Made by a program: the position numbers and the translations under genes. The notes under the pieces are model-generated. The model had not been told where the DNA came from and did not search any database. It saw nothing but the letters and a program-made list of their open reading frames with translations. A DNA stretch of 64,000 nucleotides from Lysobacterales bacterium 63-13 (GTDB taxonomy: Bacteria > Pseudomonadota > Gammaproteobacteria > Xanthomonadales > Rhodanobacteraceae), in assembly GCA_001899855.1 (NCBI GenBank), contig MKWR01000004.1, positions 1 through 64,000 of the forward strand, written 5' to 3'. Below are positions 53,927 to 62,491 of this stretch, piece after piece (the first letter of the stretch is position 1; each line of letters opens with the position of its first letter).

Positions 53927-54042
53927 CAAACTGCTCCGGGCTGGAATCGATGCGGATCGCGAACGTGGCATTCTCGCCTCTATCGATGATTCCGCCAACC
54001 GCCGGGCCTGGCCGCAGGTGCGATGCGGTGCCGCGTGCCTGC

Positions 54043-54399
54043 TCAACGACTGCGCGAATCGCTCCAGATCAGCGACTCGGCGGAGCGCTGCTCGTGGAAG
54101 TCCGTGCAGCGGCCATCGCCGCGTCCGCTGATGCCGCCATCCGGCTCGCAGACTTGCGTTCCGGCTTCGTCGTAGAGGATGCCCGGCTGGTCGCAGCAGC
54201 TGGGCGGCACGTAATAGACGGTCTGCCCGCGATAGCGGTAGCGCAGGATGCGCCGCGGCGGGTTGGCCACCGCCTCGGCCTGGAAACGTGCGACCAGTTG
54301 ATCAAGCCAGGGAGCCGTCGCCTGCACCTTGGTCGCGCAGGCTGCGCCGCTGGTGGCCAGGGTGGCCAGCAGCGCCAATGCAATCGTTGCAGCCTTCAT
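54043..54399 (-). CDS. Small exported cysteine-containing protein (DUF6970-like)
   Basis: 118 residues. The signal peptide 'IALALLATLATSGAACATK' may be cleaved by signal peptidase I; the 'SGAAC' site is a poor lipobox. The mature part has a compact domain with 'LRYRYRGQTVYYVPPSCCDQ', 'LYDEAGTQVCEPDGGISG' and 'GDGRCTDFH'; I recognise this pattern as the DUF6970 type, with four conserved cysteines likely forming disulfides. The function is unknown. GGAGG precedes the ATG. It lies 116 bp upstream of aceF on the same strand and 110 bp downstream of another small secreted protein. Confidence 0.8.
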   Translation of the reverse strand: MKAATIALALLATLATSGAACATKVQATAPWLDQLVARFQAEAVANPPRRILRYRYRGQTVYYVPPSCCDQPGILYDEAGTQVCEPDGGISGRGDGRCTDFHEQRSAESLIWSDSRSR

Positions 54400-54509
54400 G
54401 TTGCCTCCGCGTGCGCAATGCCGGACGGGCAGGCGGCGCGTGATGAAGACCCGTCGCGCTGCGCCCATGCAGGCGATCGTGCCGGCGCGCCGCTGCAACC
54501 GCTGCGGTT

Positions 54510-55316
54510 TCAGGGCGTGGTCGGCACCGTGTCGAAACCATCCTTGAAAATACGGTCGATGACGTCGGTGCCCTGCAGCTTGAAGGGCAGGTCGACCAGG
54601 TACGGCGCAAAGCCGTTGCGGAACAGCACCCAGGTACCAGGCGTGTTCAGGCATTCGCTGTCGCCTTCGGGCACCGGCGTCGGGCACTTGCGCCGGGCAA
54701 TGCCGCCGGCCGAGGTGGCGGGTTGGCCGAGGATCGTGACCGGCGGGGTGAACACGCGTTCCGTTGCCAGCGGCCCCTTCAACTGCCAGTCGATCCAGTA
54801 GGCACCGGGAGCGAGCACCAGCGGCGGGATCGCCAGCAGCAGTTCCTTGATCCGGCGCTCCTCATTGCTGTACGTGGTCGCGCCAAACGATTCCGCCGTG
54901 CGCCAGGCCGCAGGTGTGGAGGACACCAGGTTGTTGCTGACCGACCCGTCGAAAACCTTGGTGGCGCCGAAGCCATCGGGGAAACCCTGCCAGATGATGA
55001 TCCGCGCATCGGTGAATGCGGCATCGCCGGAACCCGGCTGGTAGCCAAACAGGGTCGCCCCATCAACGGTCCAGTAGTGTCCGGCCGGGACGGTGAAATC
55101 ATCGGCGAGGCGATAGTCGGGGCCGGCGGTGATGCCCATTGCCGTTGCGCCCGGATAGGTCACATCCTGGGTCAGGCTGACATCACCGCTCGGCACGTGC
55201 GCACCCGGGTGGGTCACGATCGGTCCGTTGTTGTAGAGCTGGGTGGCGCAGGCCGCCGTGGCGATCAGCGAGCCACCGAAGCAGCACAACAGGACGGCGA
55301 GACTTCGACTCTTCAT
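54510..55316 (-). CDS. Secreted protein of unknown function with C-terminal DRIFKDGFD motif
   Basis: 268 residues. A signal peptide ('LLCCFGGSLIATAACAT') is followed by a beta-rich domain ('RLADDFTVPAGHYWTVDGAT', 'IIIWQGFPDGFGATKVFDGS') resembling PEP-CTERM-associated or jelly-roll secreted proteins. The C-terminus reads 'VIDRIFKDGFDTVPTTP'. Short 'RIF-DGF' tails recur in secreted proteins of some Xanthomonadales, in my recollection; whether this is a sorting or processing signal is unproven. No membrane anchor or sortase-like signal follows it. I do not recognise an enzymatic motif. Confidence 0.75.
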   Translation of the reverse strand: MKSRSLAVLLCCFGGSLIATAACATQLYNNGPIVTHPGAHVPSGDVSLTQDVTYPGATAMGITAGPDYRLADDFTVPAGHYWTVDGATLFGYQPGSGDAAFTDARIIIWQGFPDGFGATKVFDGSVSNNLVSSTPAAWRTAESFGATTYSNEERRIKELLLAIPPLVLAPGAYWIDWQLKGPLATERVFTPPVTILGQPATSAGGIARRKCPTPVPEGDSECLNTPGTWVLFRNGFAPYLVDLPFKLQGTDVIDRIFKDGFDTVPTTP

Positions 55317-55500
55317 GCAGGCTTTCCTCTGTTCGGACGCGTGCCGGCGCGGTCAGGGTGCCGGGCCAGCCGACCCTCCGCAGCGGTCGCCTGCGGACGG
55401 TCAAACCGCAAGTTTAGCGCGAGGACGATGGCAGCGGTGTCCTGCATTTCGCCATCACGAACTCTTAACGTGCGCAGCCGAGGTACGCGGCTGCCGCCAG

Positions 55501-56907
55501 TCAGTTCCTGCTGCCTTCCACGGCGGCGGCGGTAGGCGTCGCGCGGCGCTGCTGCAGGGCCATGGCCTTGAGCGCATTCAGCGCCTCGTTGAGGGCGTAG
55601 TCGGTCGGCGCGCCGGCCTTGGCCTTGGCCGTGACCTTGCCGGCCGGCGTCTCCGCATCGCCCTTCAAATGATTGCGCAGGTCGCGTTCGCTGACACGGC
55701 CAAAGGCGTCTTCCTCGTTCTCGCTCAAGGCGAGATCGGCAAGTTCGATATCGGGCTGGATGCCGGCGGCCTGGATCGAGATGCCGCTGGGCGTGTAATA
55801 GCGCGCCGTGGTCAGCTTGAGCGCGTGGCGGTCATCCAGGTTGAGCACGGTCTGCACCGAACCCTTGCCGAAGCTGCGTCGGCCCATGAGCAGGGCGCGC
55901 TGGTTGTCCTTCAGCGCACCGGCAACGATTTCCGCGGCCGAGGCGCTGCCGCGATCGATGAGGACGACCAGTGACGCGCCTTCGAGCGCATCGCCGGGCG
56001 TCGCGCGAAAAGCCATCGCCGCTTCGCGGATGCGCCCGCGCGTGGTGACGATGCCGCCGCTGTCGAGGAGCAGGTCGCTGACTTCGACGGCGGCATTGAG
56101 CAGGCCGCCCGGATTGCTGCGCAGGTCGAGGACGGCGCCCAGCAAGGGCTTGCCATTTTCCTTTTGCAGGCTGGCAATGCGCTTGCGCAGGTCGCTGCCG
56201 GTCTCCGCCTGGAACTGGGCCACGCGCAGGTAGGCGTAACCCGGTTCGAGCAGGCGTCCACGCACGCTGGCGACGCGGATGATCTCGCGCGTGAGCTTGA
56301 ATTCGCGCGGCTCGCGCGCACCCTCGCGAAGGATCGACAGGCTCACTTCGGAACCGGCGACGCCGCGCAGCATGTCGACCGCATCGTCGAGGTTGTCGGC
56401 CTGCACCGGCACGTTGTCGATGCGCAGGATGGTGTCGCCAGCCTTGATGCCGGCGCGTTCGGCCGGTGTCTCGTCAATCGGCGCGATCACCTTCAGGAAG
56501 CCGTCCACCGTGGTCACTTCCAGGCCGAGGCCGGCATAGCTGCCCGAGGTGTCCTCGTTGAGCTGGTCGAGTTCGTCCGCCTCGAGGTACTCGCTGTGCG
56601 GATCAAGGCCGATGAGCATGCCCTTGATCGCGGCGAGCATGAGCTGGTGGTCATCGACCGGCTCGACATAGGCCTGCTTGACCAGGCTCATCACTGCCGT
56701 GAAGCGGCGCACATCATCGAGATTGATTTCCGTGCCGGTCCTGGCCGTGGCTGCCGCCGGCTCTGGCGGCACGGCATCCTGCAGGTCGATGGCACCCTCC
56801 GCGTCCGCGGCGGGATCGGCACCCGGCGGCGGATCCGCGGCGAGGACATGCGTGCACAGCACAAGGACGCCAACCAGGATCAAGCGAAAACGGAATGGGG
56901 AAGCCAT
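55501..56907 (-). CDS. ctpA: Carboxy-terminal processing protease (S41)
   Basis: 468 residues. The signal peptide 'LILVGVLVLCTHVLAAD' directs it to the periplasm. A PDZ domain ('YAGLGLEVTTVDGFLKVIAP', 'AGIKAGDTILRIDNVPV') precedes the S41 core with nucleophile S323 in 'GSASAAEIVAGAL' and lysine K348 in 'SFGKGSVQT', the normal 25-residue spacing. CtpA/Prc proteases cleave C-termini of envelope proteins and, with partner lipoproteins, peptidoglycan hydrolases. It is 59 bp downstream of envC and forms the operon gpmI-envC-ctpA seen in many gammaproteobacteria, linking it to cell separation. Confidence 0.96.
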   Translation of the reverse strand: MASPFRFRLILVGVLVLCTHVLAADPPPGADPAADAEGAIDLQDAVPPEPAAATARTGTEINLDDVRRFTAVMSLVKQAYVEPVDDHQLMLAAIKGMLIGLDPHSEYLEADELDQLNEDTSGSYAGLGLEVTTVDGFLKVIAPIDETPAERAGIKAGDTILRIDNVPVQADNLDDAVDMLRGVAGSEVSLSILREGAREPREFKLTREIIRVASVRGRLLEPGYAYLRVAQFQAETGSDLRKRIASLQKENGKPLLGAVLDLRSNPGGLLNAAVEVSDLLLDSGGIVTTRGRIREAAMAFRATPGDALEGASLVVLIDRGSASAAEIVAGALKDNQRALLMGRRSFGKGSVQTVLNLDDRHALKLTTARYYTPSGISIQAAGIQPDIELADLALSENEEDAFGRVSERDLRNHLKGDAETPAGKVTAKAKAGAPTDYALNEALNALKAMALQQRRATPTAAAVEGSRN

Positions 56908-56966
56908 CGGGAAAAACCTCAGGGGAGCGCCCGGATCATAGCGCGAGTGCGGGCCAGGGCAACCTG

Positions 56967-58121
56967 CTAACGCAGCCAGGACTTCGGATTCAGCGGCTTG
57001 CCCTTCAGGCGCAGCTCGAAATACAGGGCCGCCACCTTCTGTCCGCCGCTGTTGCCGCTGCTGGCGATGGTGTCGCCCGCCGCGACCCAGTCGCCGACTT
57101 CCTTGCGCAGCGATTCGTTGTAGCCGTACAGGCTCATGTAGCCATCGCCATGATCGAGGATCAGCAACATGCCGTAACCCTTGAGCCAGTCCGCGTAGGC
57201 GACGCGGCCGCGTGCGATCGCATGCACCGGGCTGCCGCCCGGCGAACCGATGAGCACGCCGGAAAGCGCGCGTCCGCTGTCATCGCGGCCGCCAAAACCA
57301 GTCAGGATGCGGCCGCTGGCAGGCATTGGCAGGCGTCCGCGCAGGCTCGCGAACGGTTCGGCACCGCTGGGTTTTTCCGGAATGTCGGCAAACACGTCGT
57401 GGAGCTTTTCCAGCAATTCGAGCAGCCCCTTCTCGTCCCTCGCCATCACCGCGAGGCGGGCGGTCTGATCCTTGAGTTGTCCATCGAGTCCGGCCAGCAG
57501 GCGGGCGCGTTCGTCGCGCTGTGCCTGCAAGGCGGCGACTTCGATTTCCCGCGTCGCCCGCGTTGCCGCCAGTTCGCCACGCTTGGCTTCAATCTGCTCC
57601 TGCACCTCGGCAAGCTGGCCGAGATCGACCATCAGGCTGTCGATGCGTTCGACCCGGGCACGCTGGAAATAGCGGTGATAGGCAAGCACGCGGGCGATCG
57701 AGCCGACATCCTCCTGTTGCAGCAGGAGTTTGAGTTCCTCGCTGCGGCCGAGCGCATAGGCCGAGCGCAGCAGCACGGCGAGGGCCTCGCGCTGCTGGCG
57801 CAGTTTTGTTGCCAGTGCTTCGCGCTTGCCATCCAGGGCCTCGAGTTCCGTGGTTTGCGCGGCCAGTTGCACATCGATGGCCTGCACCTCGCCGGCCGCC
57901 GCGGCGATCGCGGTTTCCTGCTTGCGCAAGGCGGCGGTGGCCTCGTCGCGTTCACCGCGCGTGGCGCGCAGCTCCCCGGTCAGCGCGCGGATCTGGCCGC
58001 GCACCTGTTCAAGCTTCTGCCTGGCTTCCTTTTCGCTGGCCTCACGCGCCGGGTCGTCGCTTTCGGCGCGGGCAAGCATGGCCACGATCAGCATGGCGCA
58101 CAGGGCCAGGCGGCGCAGCAT
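56967..58121 (-). CDS. envC: EnvC-like amidase activator (coiled coil + LytM)
   Basis: 384 residues. A signal peptide ('LALCAMLIVAMLARAES') is followed by a long coiled coil (residues ~25-235) and a C-terminal LytM/M23 domain ('LPMPASGRILTGFGGRDDSG'). 'PVHAIARGRVAYADWLKGYG' and 'LILDHGDGYMSLYGYNESL' keep the fold, but the zinc residues of active M23 enzymes are incomplete: the first His is replaced in 'LTGFGG' and the site reads as in degenerate EnvC. EnvC activates amidases AmiA/B at the septum instead of cutting peptidoglycan. It lies 2 bp downstream of gpmI and upstream of ctpA. Confidence 0.95.
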   Translation of the reverse strand: MLRRLALCAMLIVAMLARAESDDPAREASEKEARQKLEQVRGQIRALTGELRATRGERDEATAALRKQETAIAAAAGEVQAIDVQLAAQTTELEALDGKREALATKLRQQREALAVLLRSAYALGRSEELKLLLQQEDVGSIARVLAYHRYFQRARVERIDSLMVDLGQLAEVQEQIEAKRGELAATRATREIEVAALQAQRDERARLLAGLDGQLKDQTARLAVMARDEKGLLELLEKLHDVFADIPEKPSGAEPFASLRGRLPMPASGRILTGFGGRDDSGRALSGVLIGSPGGSPVHAIARGRVAYADWLKGYGMLLILDHGDGYMSLYGYNESLRKEVGDWVAAGDTIASSGNSGGQKVAALYFELRLKGKPLNPKSWLR

Positions 58122-58123
58122 GG

Positions 58124-59653
58124 TCAGGCGCTGAATTCGACGAGGTTGCGCCCGCTCATCTCGGCCGGCTGGGCAATGCCCATCAGGGCCAGCACGGTCG
58201 GGGCGAGATCACGCAAGGCACCCGTGGCGACGCGCGCCTTGCGCCCGACATAGACCAGCGGCACCGGGCCGACCGTGTGCTGGGTATGCGCGATGCCGTT
58301 GTCATCGACCATCTGCTCGAGATTGCCGTGGTCGGCGGTGATCAGCATTTCGCCGCCGCATTCGCGGATGGCCGCGCTGATCCGGCCCAAGGCGACATCG
58401 ATCGCCTCGGCGGCCTTGATCGCCGCGGCCTCGATGCCGCTGTGGCCAACCATGTCCGCATTGGCGATGTTGCAGACGATGAAATCAAAGTGCTGCCCGC
58501 GGATCTCGGCAAGCAGGCGCTCGGTCAGCTCGGGCAGGCTCATCTCCGGCTGCAGGTCGTAGGTGGCCACTTTCGGACTGGGCACGAGGATGCGCTGCTC
58601 GCCAGCGAACGGTGTCTCACGCCCGCCGGAAAAGAAAAAAGTCACATGTGCGTATTTCTCGGTCTCGGCGATGCGCAGTTGCGCCAGGCCCTGCGCGGCA
58701 AGCACTTCGCCAAGCGTGTTGGCCATCGACTGCGCCGGGAAGGCAATCGCGCTGACCGGCAGGTCGGCGGCGTATTCGGTCAGGCTGACAAAGCTCGAAA
58801 GCTTCGGCCAGCGCGCCCGCACGAAGCCGCCAAAATCGTTGTCGACGAAGGCGTGGCTCAACTGGCGGGCGCGATCGGCGCGGAAGTTCATGAAGATGAT
58901 GGCGTCGCCATCGGCCACCGGCACGCCGGCACCGATCACCGTCGGCTGCACGAACTCGTCGTTCTCCTCGCGCGCATAGGCGGCATCGAGCGCGGCGATG
59001 CTGGAATCGGCGTGAAACGCGGCGCGCGCATCGACAATCGCATCCCAGGCCAGCTTGACCCGATCCCAGCGCTGGTCGCGATCCATCGCGTAGTAGCGGC
59101 CGCTGATGCTGGCAACCACTGCGGCCGGATATTCGGCACACCTGGCTTCGAGCTTGCGCAGGGATTCGCCGGCGCTGCGCGGCGGCGTGTCGCGTCCATC
59201 GAGGAAGGCATGCACGGCAATGCGCGGGACGCCGCTGCGCGCGGCGATATCGATCATGGCGAGGATGTGGTCCTCGTGGCTGTGCACGCCGCCCGGCGAC
59301 AACAGGCCGAACAGATGCAGGCAGGTGCCGTTCGCCTTGACCGCCGCGCAGGCGGACAGCAGGGCCGGGTTGCGCGCCAGCGTGCCGTCGGCAATGGCCG
59401 CGTCGATGCGGGTCAGGTCCTGGTAGACGATGCGCCCCGCGCCGATGTTCATGTGGCCGACTTCGGAATTGCCCATCTGCCCGTCCGGCAGGCCGACACT
59501 CAAGCCATGCGTGTCGACCAGGCTGTGCGGGCATTCGGCGAGCAGGCGTCGCCAGTTCGGGCAATCAGCCAGGGCAATCGCGTTGTGTGCGGTTTCCTTG
59601 CGGTAGCCCCAGCCATCGAGGATGAGCAGGAGCACGGGTTTCGGTCGGGACAT
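58124..59653 (-). CDS. gpmI: 2,3-bisphosphoglycerate-independent phosphoglycerate mutase
   Basis: 509 residues, typical length. It interconverts 3- and 2-phosphoglycerate using two Mn2+ ions. N-terminal 'VLLLILDGWGYRKE' supplies the first metal Asp. The phospho-accepting S63 is in 'GQMGNSEVGHMNIG'. 'GLLSPGGVHSHEDHI' and 'AFLDGRDTPP' are conserved, and the C-terminal metal residues are in 'NANIADMVGHSG'-like and 'ITADHGN' motifs. It is the first gene of the gpmI-envC-ctpA operon and is divergent, across ~200 bp, from a repetitive exported protein. Confidence 0.97.
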   Translation of the reverse strand: MSRPKPVLLLILDGWGYRKETAHNAIALADCPNWRRLLAECPHSLVDTHGLSVGLPDGQMGNSEVGHMNIGAGRIVYQDLTRIDAAIADGTLARNPALLSACAAVKANGTCLHLFGLLSPGGVHSHEDHILAMIDIAARSGVPRIAVHAFLDGRDTPPRSAGESLRKLEARCAEYPAAVVASISGRYYAMDRDQRWDRVKLAWDAIVDARAAFHADSSIAALDAAYAREENDEFVQPTVIGAGVPVADGDAIIFMNFRADRARQLSHAFVDNDFGGFVRARWPKLSSFVSLTEYAADLPVSAIAFPAQSMANTLGEVLAAQGLAQLRIAETEKYAHVTFFFSGGRETPFAGEQRILVPSPKVATYDLQPEMSLPELTERLLAEIRGQHFDFIVCNIANADMVGHSGIEAAAIKAAEAIDVALGRISAAIRECGGEMLITADHGNLEQMVDDNGIAHTQHTVGPVPLVYVGRKARVATGALRDLAPTVLALMGIAQPAEMSGRNLVEFSA

Positions 59654-59850
59654 GGACAGGCTCGGCGCGGCGGGAACAGGATTGCGATCGAATCGCCGGC
59701 AAATGGTAACGGATGCCGGCGGCGATACCCGGATTTGCCCGACTTCGCCGGTGCCGGTCAGCGCGCCACATGCACGGCACGATGGGCGCTGTAAACGCTT
59801 TTGCGTCCTCGCGCATCTATTTGCGCATTCCCCATCCTGCGGAGTAGTCC

Positions 59851-60513
59851 ATGTTGCGACCCATCCTGCTTTGCCTGGCCCTGACGCTGCCGGCAGCGGC
59901 CTTGATATCCCCGAGCTGGGCCAGTGACGATGTCAGCAAGGTCAACGGCTCCATCCGCATTGACGAAGGCCAGCGCGCCGGCGATCTCGATACGGTCAAC
60001 GGGTCGATCACCCTGGGCGGGCATGGCCAGGCCGAGGAGCTGTCCACGGTCAATGGTTCGATCGAGATTGGCGACGACGCCAGCATCCATTCCGCCGGCA
60101 CCGTCAATGGCCGCATCACGCTTGGCAAGCGTGCGCGCGTCAGCGAAGCCATCGACACCGTCAACGGTTCGCTGCTGCTCGATGAAGGCAGCGAGGTCAG
60201 TGGCGATGTTTCCAACGTCAACGGCAGCATCCGCCTGCGCAGTGCGCACGTTGGCGGCGGCATCCGCACCGTCGGCGGCGACATCGAGATCGGTGCCGAT
60301 TCGCGTGTCGACAAAGGCATTCGCGTGGAGAAATCAAGCGGCTGGTTCAACTGGGGCAACAACAAGCCGGTGCGCGTCGTGATCGGCCCGCGCGCCGTGG
60401 TCAAAGGCAGCCTCGTCTTCGAACGCGAAGTTGAACTGCGGGTCAGCGACAGCGCGCAGATTGGTGAAGTCAGCGGTGCCACGGCGCAGCGCTTCAGCGG
60501 CGAGCATCCCTGA
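59851..60513 (+). CDS. Exported beta-solenoid-like protein with repeated VNGSI units
   Basis: 220 residues. A signal peptide ('LALTLPAAALISPSWAS') is followed by about seven imperfect repeats of 17-20 residues, each centred on VNGSI: 'KVNGSIRI', 'TVNGSITL', 'TVNGSIEI', 'TVNGRITL', 'TVNGSLLL', 'NVNGSIRL' and 'TVGGDIEI'. Each repeat looks like one rung of a right-handed beta-helix, as in bactofilin-like or DUF4097-like folds. A C-terminal segment with a W-rich 'SSGWFNWGNNKP' breaks the pattern. GGAG lies 7 nt before the ATG. The role is unknown; an envelope scaffold or adhesion surface is possible. Confidence 0.82.
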   Translation: MLRPILLCLALTLPAAALISPSWASDDVSKVNGSIRIDEGQRAGDLDTVNGSITLGGHGQAEELSTVNGSIEIGDDASIHSAGTVNGRITLGKRARVSEAIDTVNGSLLLDEGSEVSGDVSNVNGSIRLRSAHVGGGIRTVGGDIEIGADSRVDKGIRVEKSSGWFNWGNNKPVRVVIGPRAVVKGSLVFEREVELRVSDSAQIGEVSGATAQRFSGEHP

Positions 60514-60540
60514 TCCGGCAGCGGAACAAGGTGTCTCGGG

Positions 60541-60573
60541 ACGGTTGCCCGGCAATCCCCGCCCGGCAACCGT
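60541..60573. terminator. Bidirectional hairpin between the solenoid gene and putP
   Basis: ACGGTTGCC (60541-60549) pairs exactly with GGCAACCGT (60565-60573), with further inner pairing possible. It lies between convergent stop codons and has no T-tract. Confidence 0.55.
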
Positions 60574-60597
60574 TCAGCGCGATCATTCGTTGCCGGC

Positions 60598-62085
60598 TCA
60601 GTAGCCGGTCGTGCGCAACTCCCGTCTCACTTCCTCATGGGTGGCTTGCACGGCGGCCGGGGCTTCGCGGGTGAGCAGGCTGACGACAACGATGGCGATT
60701 GTCGCGGCGATGAACCCCGGCACGATTTCGTAAAGCGCGCTGCCTGATTGCTTCCACAGGATCACGGTGGCCGCACCGGCGAGCATGCCGGCCAGCGCGC
60801 CGTTGCGGTTGATGCGCTTCCAGTACAAAGACAGCAGGATGACCGGGCCGAATGCCGCACCGAAACCCGCCCACGCATAGCTGACCAGTCCAAGCACGCG
60901 GCTTTGCGGATTCCAGGCAATGGCAATGGCGACCAGGGCGATCAGCAGCACGCCGCTGCGCCCGACCCAGACCAGTTCGCGATTGCCCGCCTTCTTGCGC
61001 AGGAAGCCGCGATAGAGATCCTCGGTGAGCACGCTGGAGCAGACCAGCAGCTGGCACGACAAGGTGCTCATCACCGCGGCGAGGATGGCGGACAGCAGGA
61101 TCCCGGCGATCCACGGATTGAACAGTTGTTCGGCGAGCAGGATGAAGACGCGCTCGGAGTTTGCGTTGACTTCAGCGGCCGCATCCACGTGTGCGCCAAA
61201 CCAGGCGATGCCGAAGAAACCCACGGCGACCGAGCCAAGCAGGCAGCCGGCCATCCAGGTCATACCGATGCGGCGCGCAGCCGGAATCGAGCGCACGCTG
61301 GCGGCGGCCATGAAGCGAGCGAGGATGTGTGGCTGGCCGAAATAACCCAGGCCCCAGGCCATCGACGAGATGATCGCAATCGCGCCGCCCTTGCCGATCC
61401 AGTCCAGTCGCGAGGGATCCACCTCGCGGATCACCGCCATGCTGGCATCGAATCCGCCGTTGCCGACGATCACCATGATCGGGGTGAGGATGAGGGCGAA
61501 GATCATCAGGCTTGCCTGCACGGTATCGGTCCAGCTCACCGCGAGGAAGCCGCCGATCATGGTGTAGGCGATGGTCACCGCCGCGCCATACCAGAGCGCC
61601 TGCGCGTAGGGCACGCCGAACACGCTTTCAAACAGGCGTGCGCCGGCAACGATTCCGGACGCGCAATACACGGCGAAGAAAAGCAGGATCACCAGCGCGG
61701 AAATGATGCGCAGGATGCGTTTGTCATCGGCAAAGCGATGGGTGAAATAATCCGGCAGGGTCAGCGCGTTGCGCGTGCGTTCGGTGTACACGCGCAGGGG
61801 CCCGGCGACAAAGCGCCAGTTGGCCCAGGCACCGACCAGCAGGCCGACGACGATCCAGATTTCCGATGCGCCGCCAAGGTAGATCGCGCCCGGCAAGCCC
61901 ATCAGCAGCCAGCCGCTCATGTCCGAGGCGCCGGCCGACATGGCCGTGACATAGGCGCCCAGCGAGCGCCCGCCGAGGATGTAGTCGTCAAATGTGCGCG
62001 TGGAATACCAGGCGTAGAAGCCGATGGCGATCATCGCGATCAGGTAGATGGCAAAGGTGACAACCAACGGCGTGCTTGCGCTCAT
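60598..62085 (-). CDS. putP: Sodium/proline symporter PutP
   Basis: About 495 residues with 13 hydrophobic helices of the SSS family. 'DYILGGRSLGAYVTAMSAGASDMSGWLLMG' (in two parts) is the classical PutP Na+/proline signature, including the conserved Ser-Ala-Ser region. 'GYFGQPHILARFMAA' and 'LSAILAAVMSTLSCQLLV' match the rest of the family. It takes up proline with Na+ for use as carbon, nitrogen or osmoprotectant. AGGAG lies 6 nt before ATG 62085; the longer frame to 62166 is unsupported. No putA lies in the window. Confidence 0.96.
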   Translation of the reverse strand: MSASTPLVVTFAIYLIAMIAIGFYAWYSTRTFDDYILGGRSLGAYVTAMSAGASDMSGWLLMGLPGAIYLGGASEIWIVVGLLVGAWANWRFVAGPLRVYTERTRNALTLPDYFTHRFADDKRILRIISALVILLFFAVYCASGIVAGARLFESVFGVPYAQALWYGAAVTIAYTMIGGFLAVSWTDTVQASLMIFALILTPIMVIVGNGGFDASMAVIREVDPSRLDWIGKGGAIAIISSMAWGLGYFGQPHILARFMAAASVRSIPAARRIGMTWMAGCLLGSVAVGFFGIAWFGAHVDAAAEVNANSERVFILLAEQLFNPWIAGILLSAILAAVMSTLSCQLLVCSSVLTEDLYRGFLRKKAGNRELVWVGRSGVLLIALVAIAIAWNPQSRVLGLVSYAWAGFGAAFGPVILLSLYWKRINRNGALAGMLAGAATVILWKQSGSALYEIVPGFIAATIAIVVVSLLTREAPAAVQATHEEVRRELRTTGY

Positions 62086-62491
62086 TGCGACTCCTGGCAG
62101 TCGGGCCGGCAGGCCGACTGGCCCGGAAGTCGCACAGCTTAAGGCAAGGCTGATCAAGTGGCACAACCGTCAGGACACCTGTCTGCGCGCAGATCGCCGC
62201 GCGCGCGCGCAAATGGCCGGGTTTCTCCGAATGGCACACGCGTCGAGGTCATCGTCAAATTCAGCGGCGCCCAGCTGGGCAAGGCCCGGCCTGACCTTCG
62301 ACTGCAGCCGGCAACGGAGGAGTACTTCCGTAATAAAAACAGATGCAAAACGATAAATGTTGATGGCGTTATCAGCAGGTACACGCATTGCGGATTCTTC
62401 CGCGGACGGGTCGGCAATGGGGTGATGGCCATTTCACCGCATCAGCAGGCTTGCCCTACTATGCAGGCATTGCCAGCCACGGAGATTGTCC
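62086..62491. other. 406-bp divergent intergenic region
   Basis: It lies between putP and the M28 peptidase gene and holds both promoters by position. A locally AT-rich patch (62330-62375) stands out from its surroundings. TTCACC (62434-62439) and TACTAT (62458-62463) with an 18-bp gap could be a weak sigma-70 promoter for the peptidase. I see no gene in it. Confidence 0.4.
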
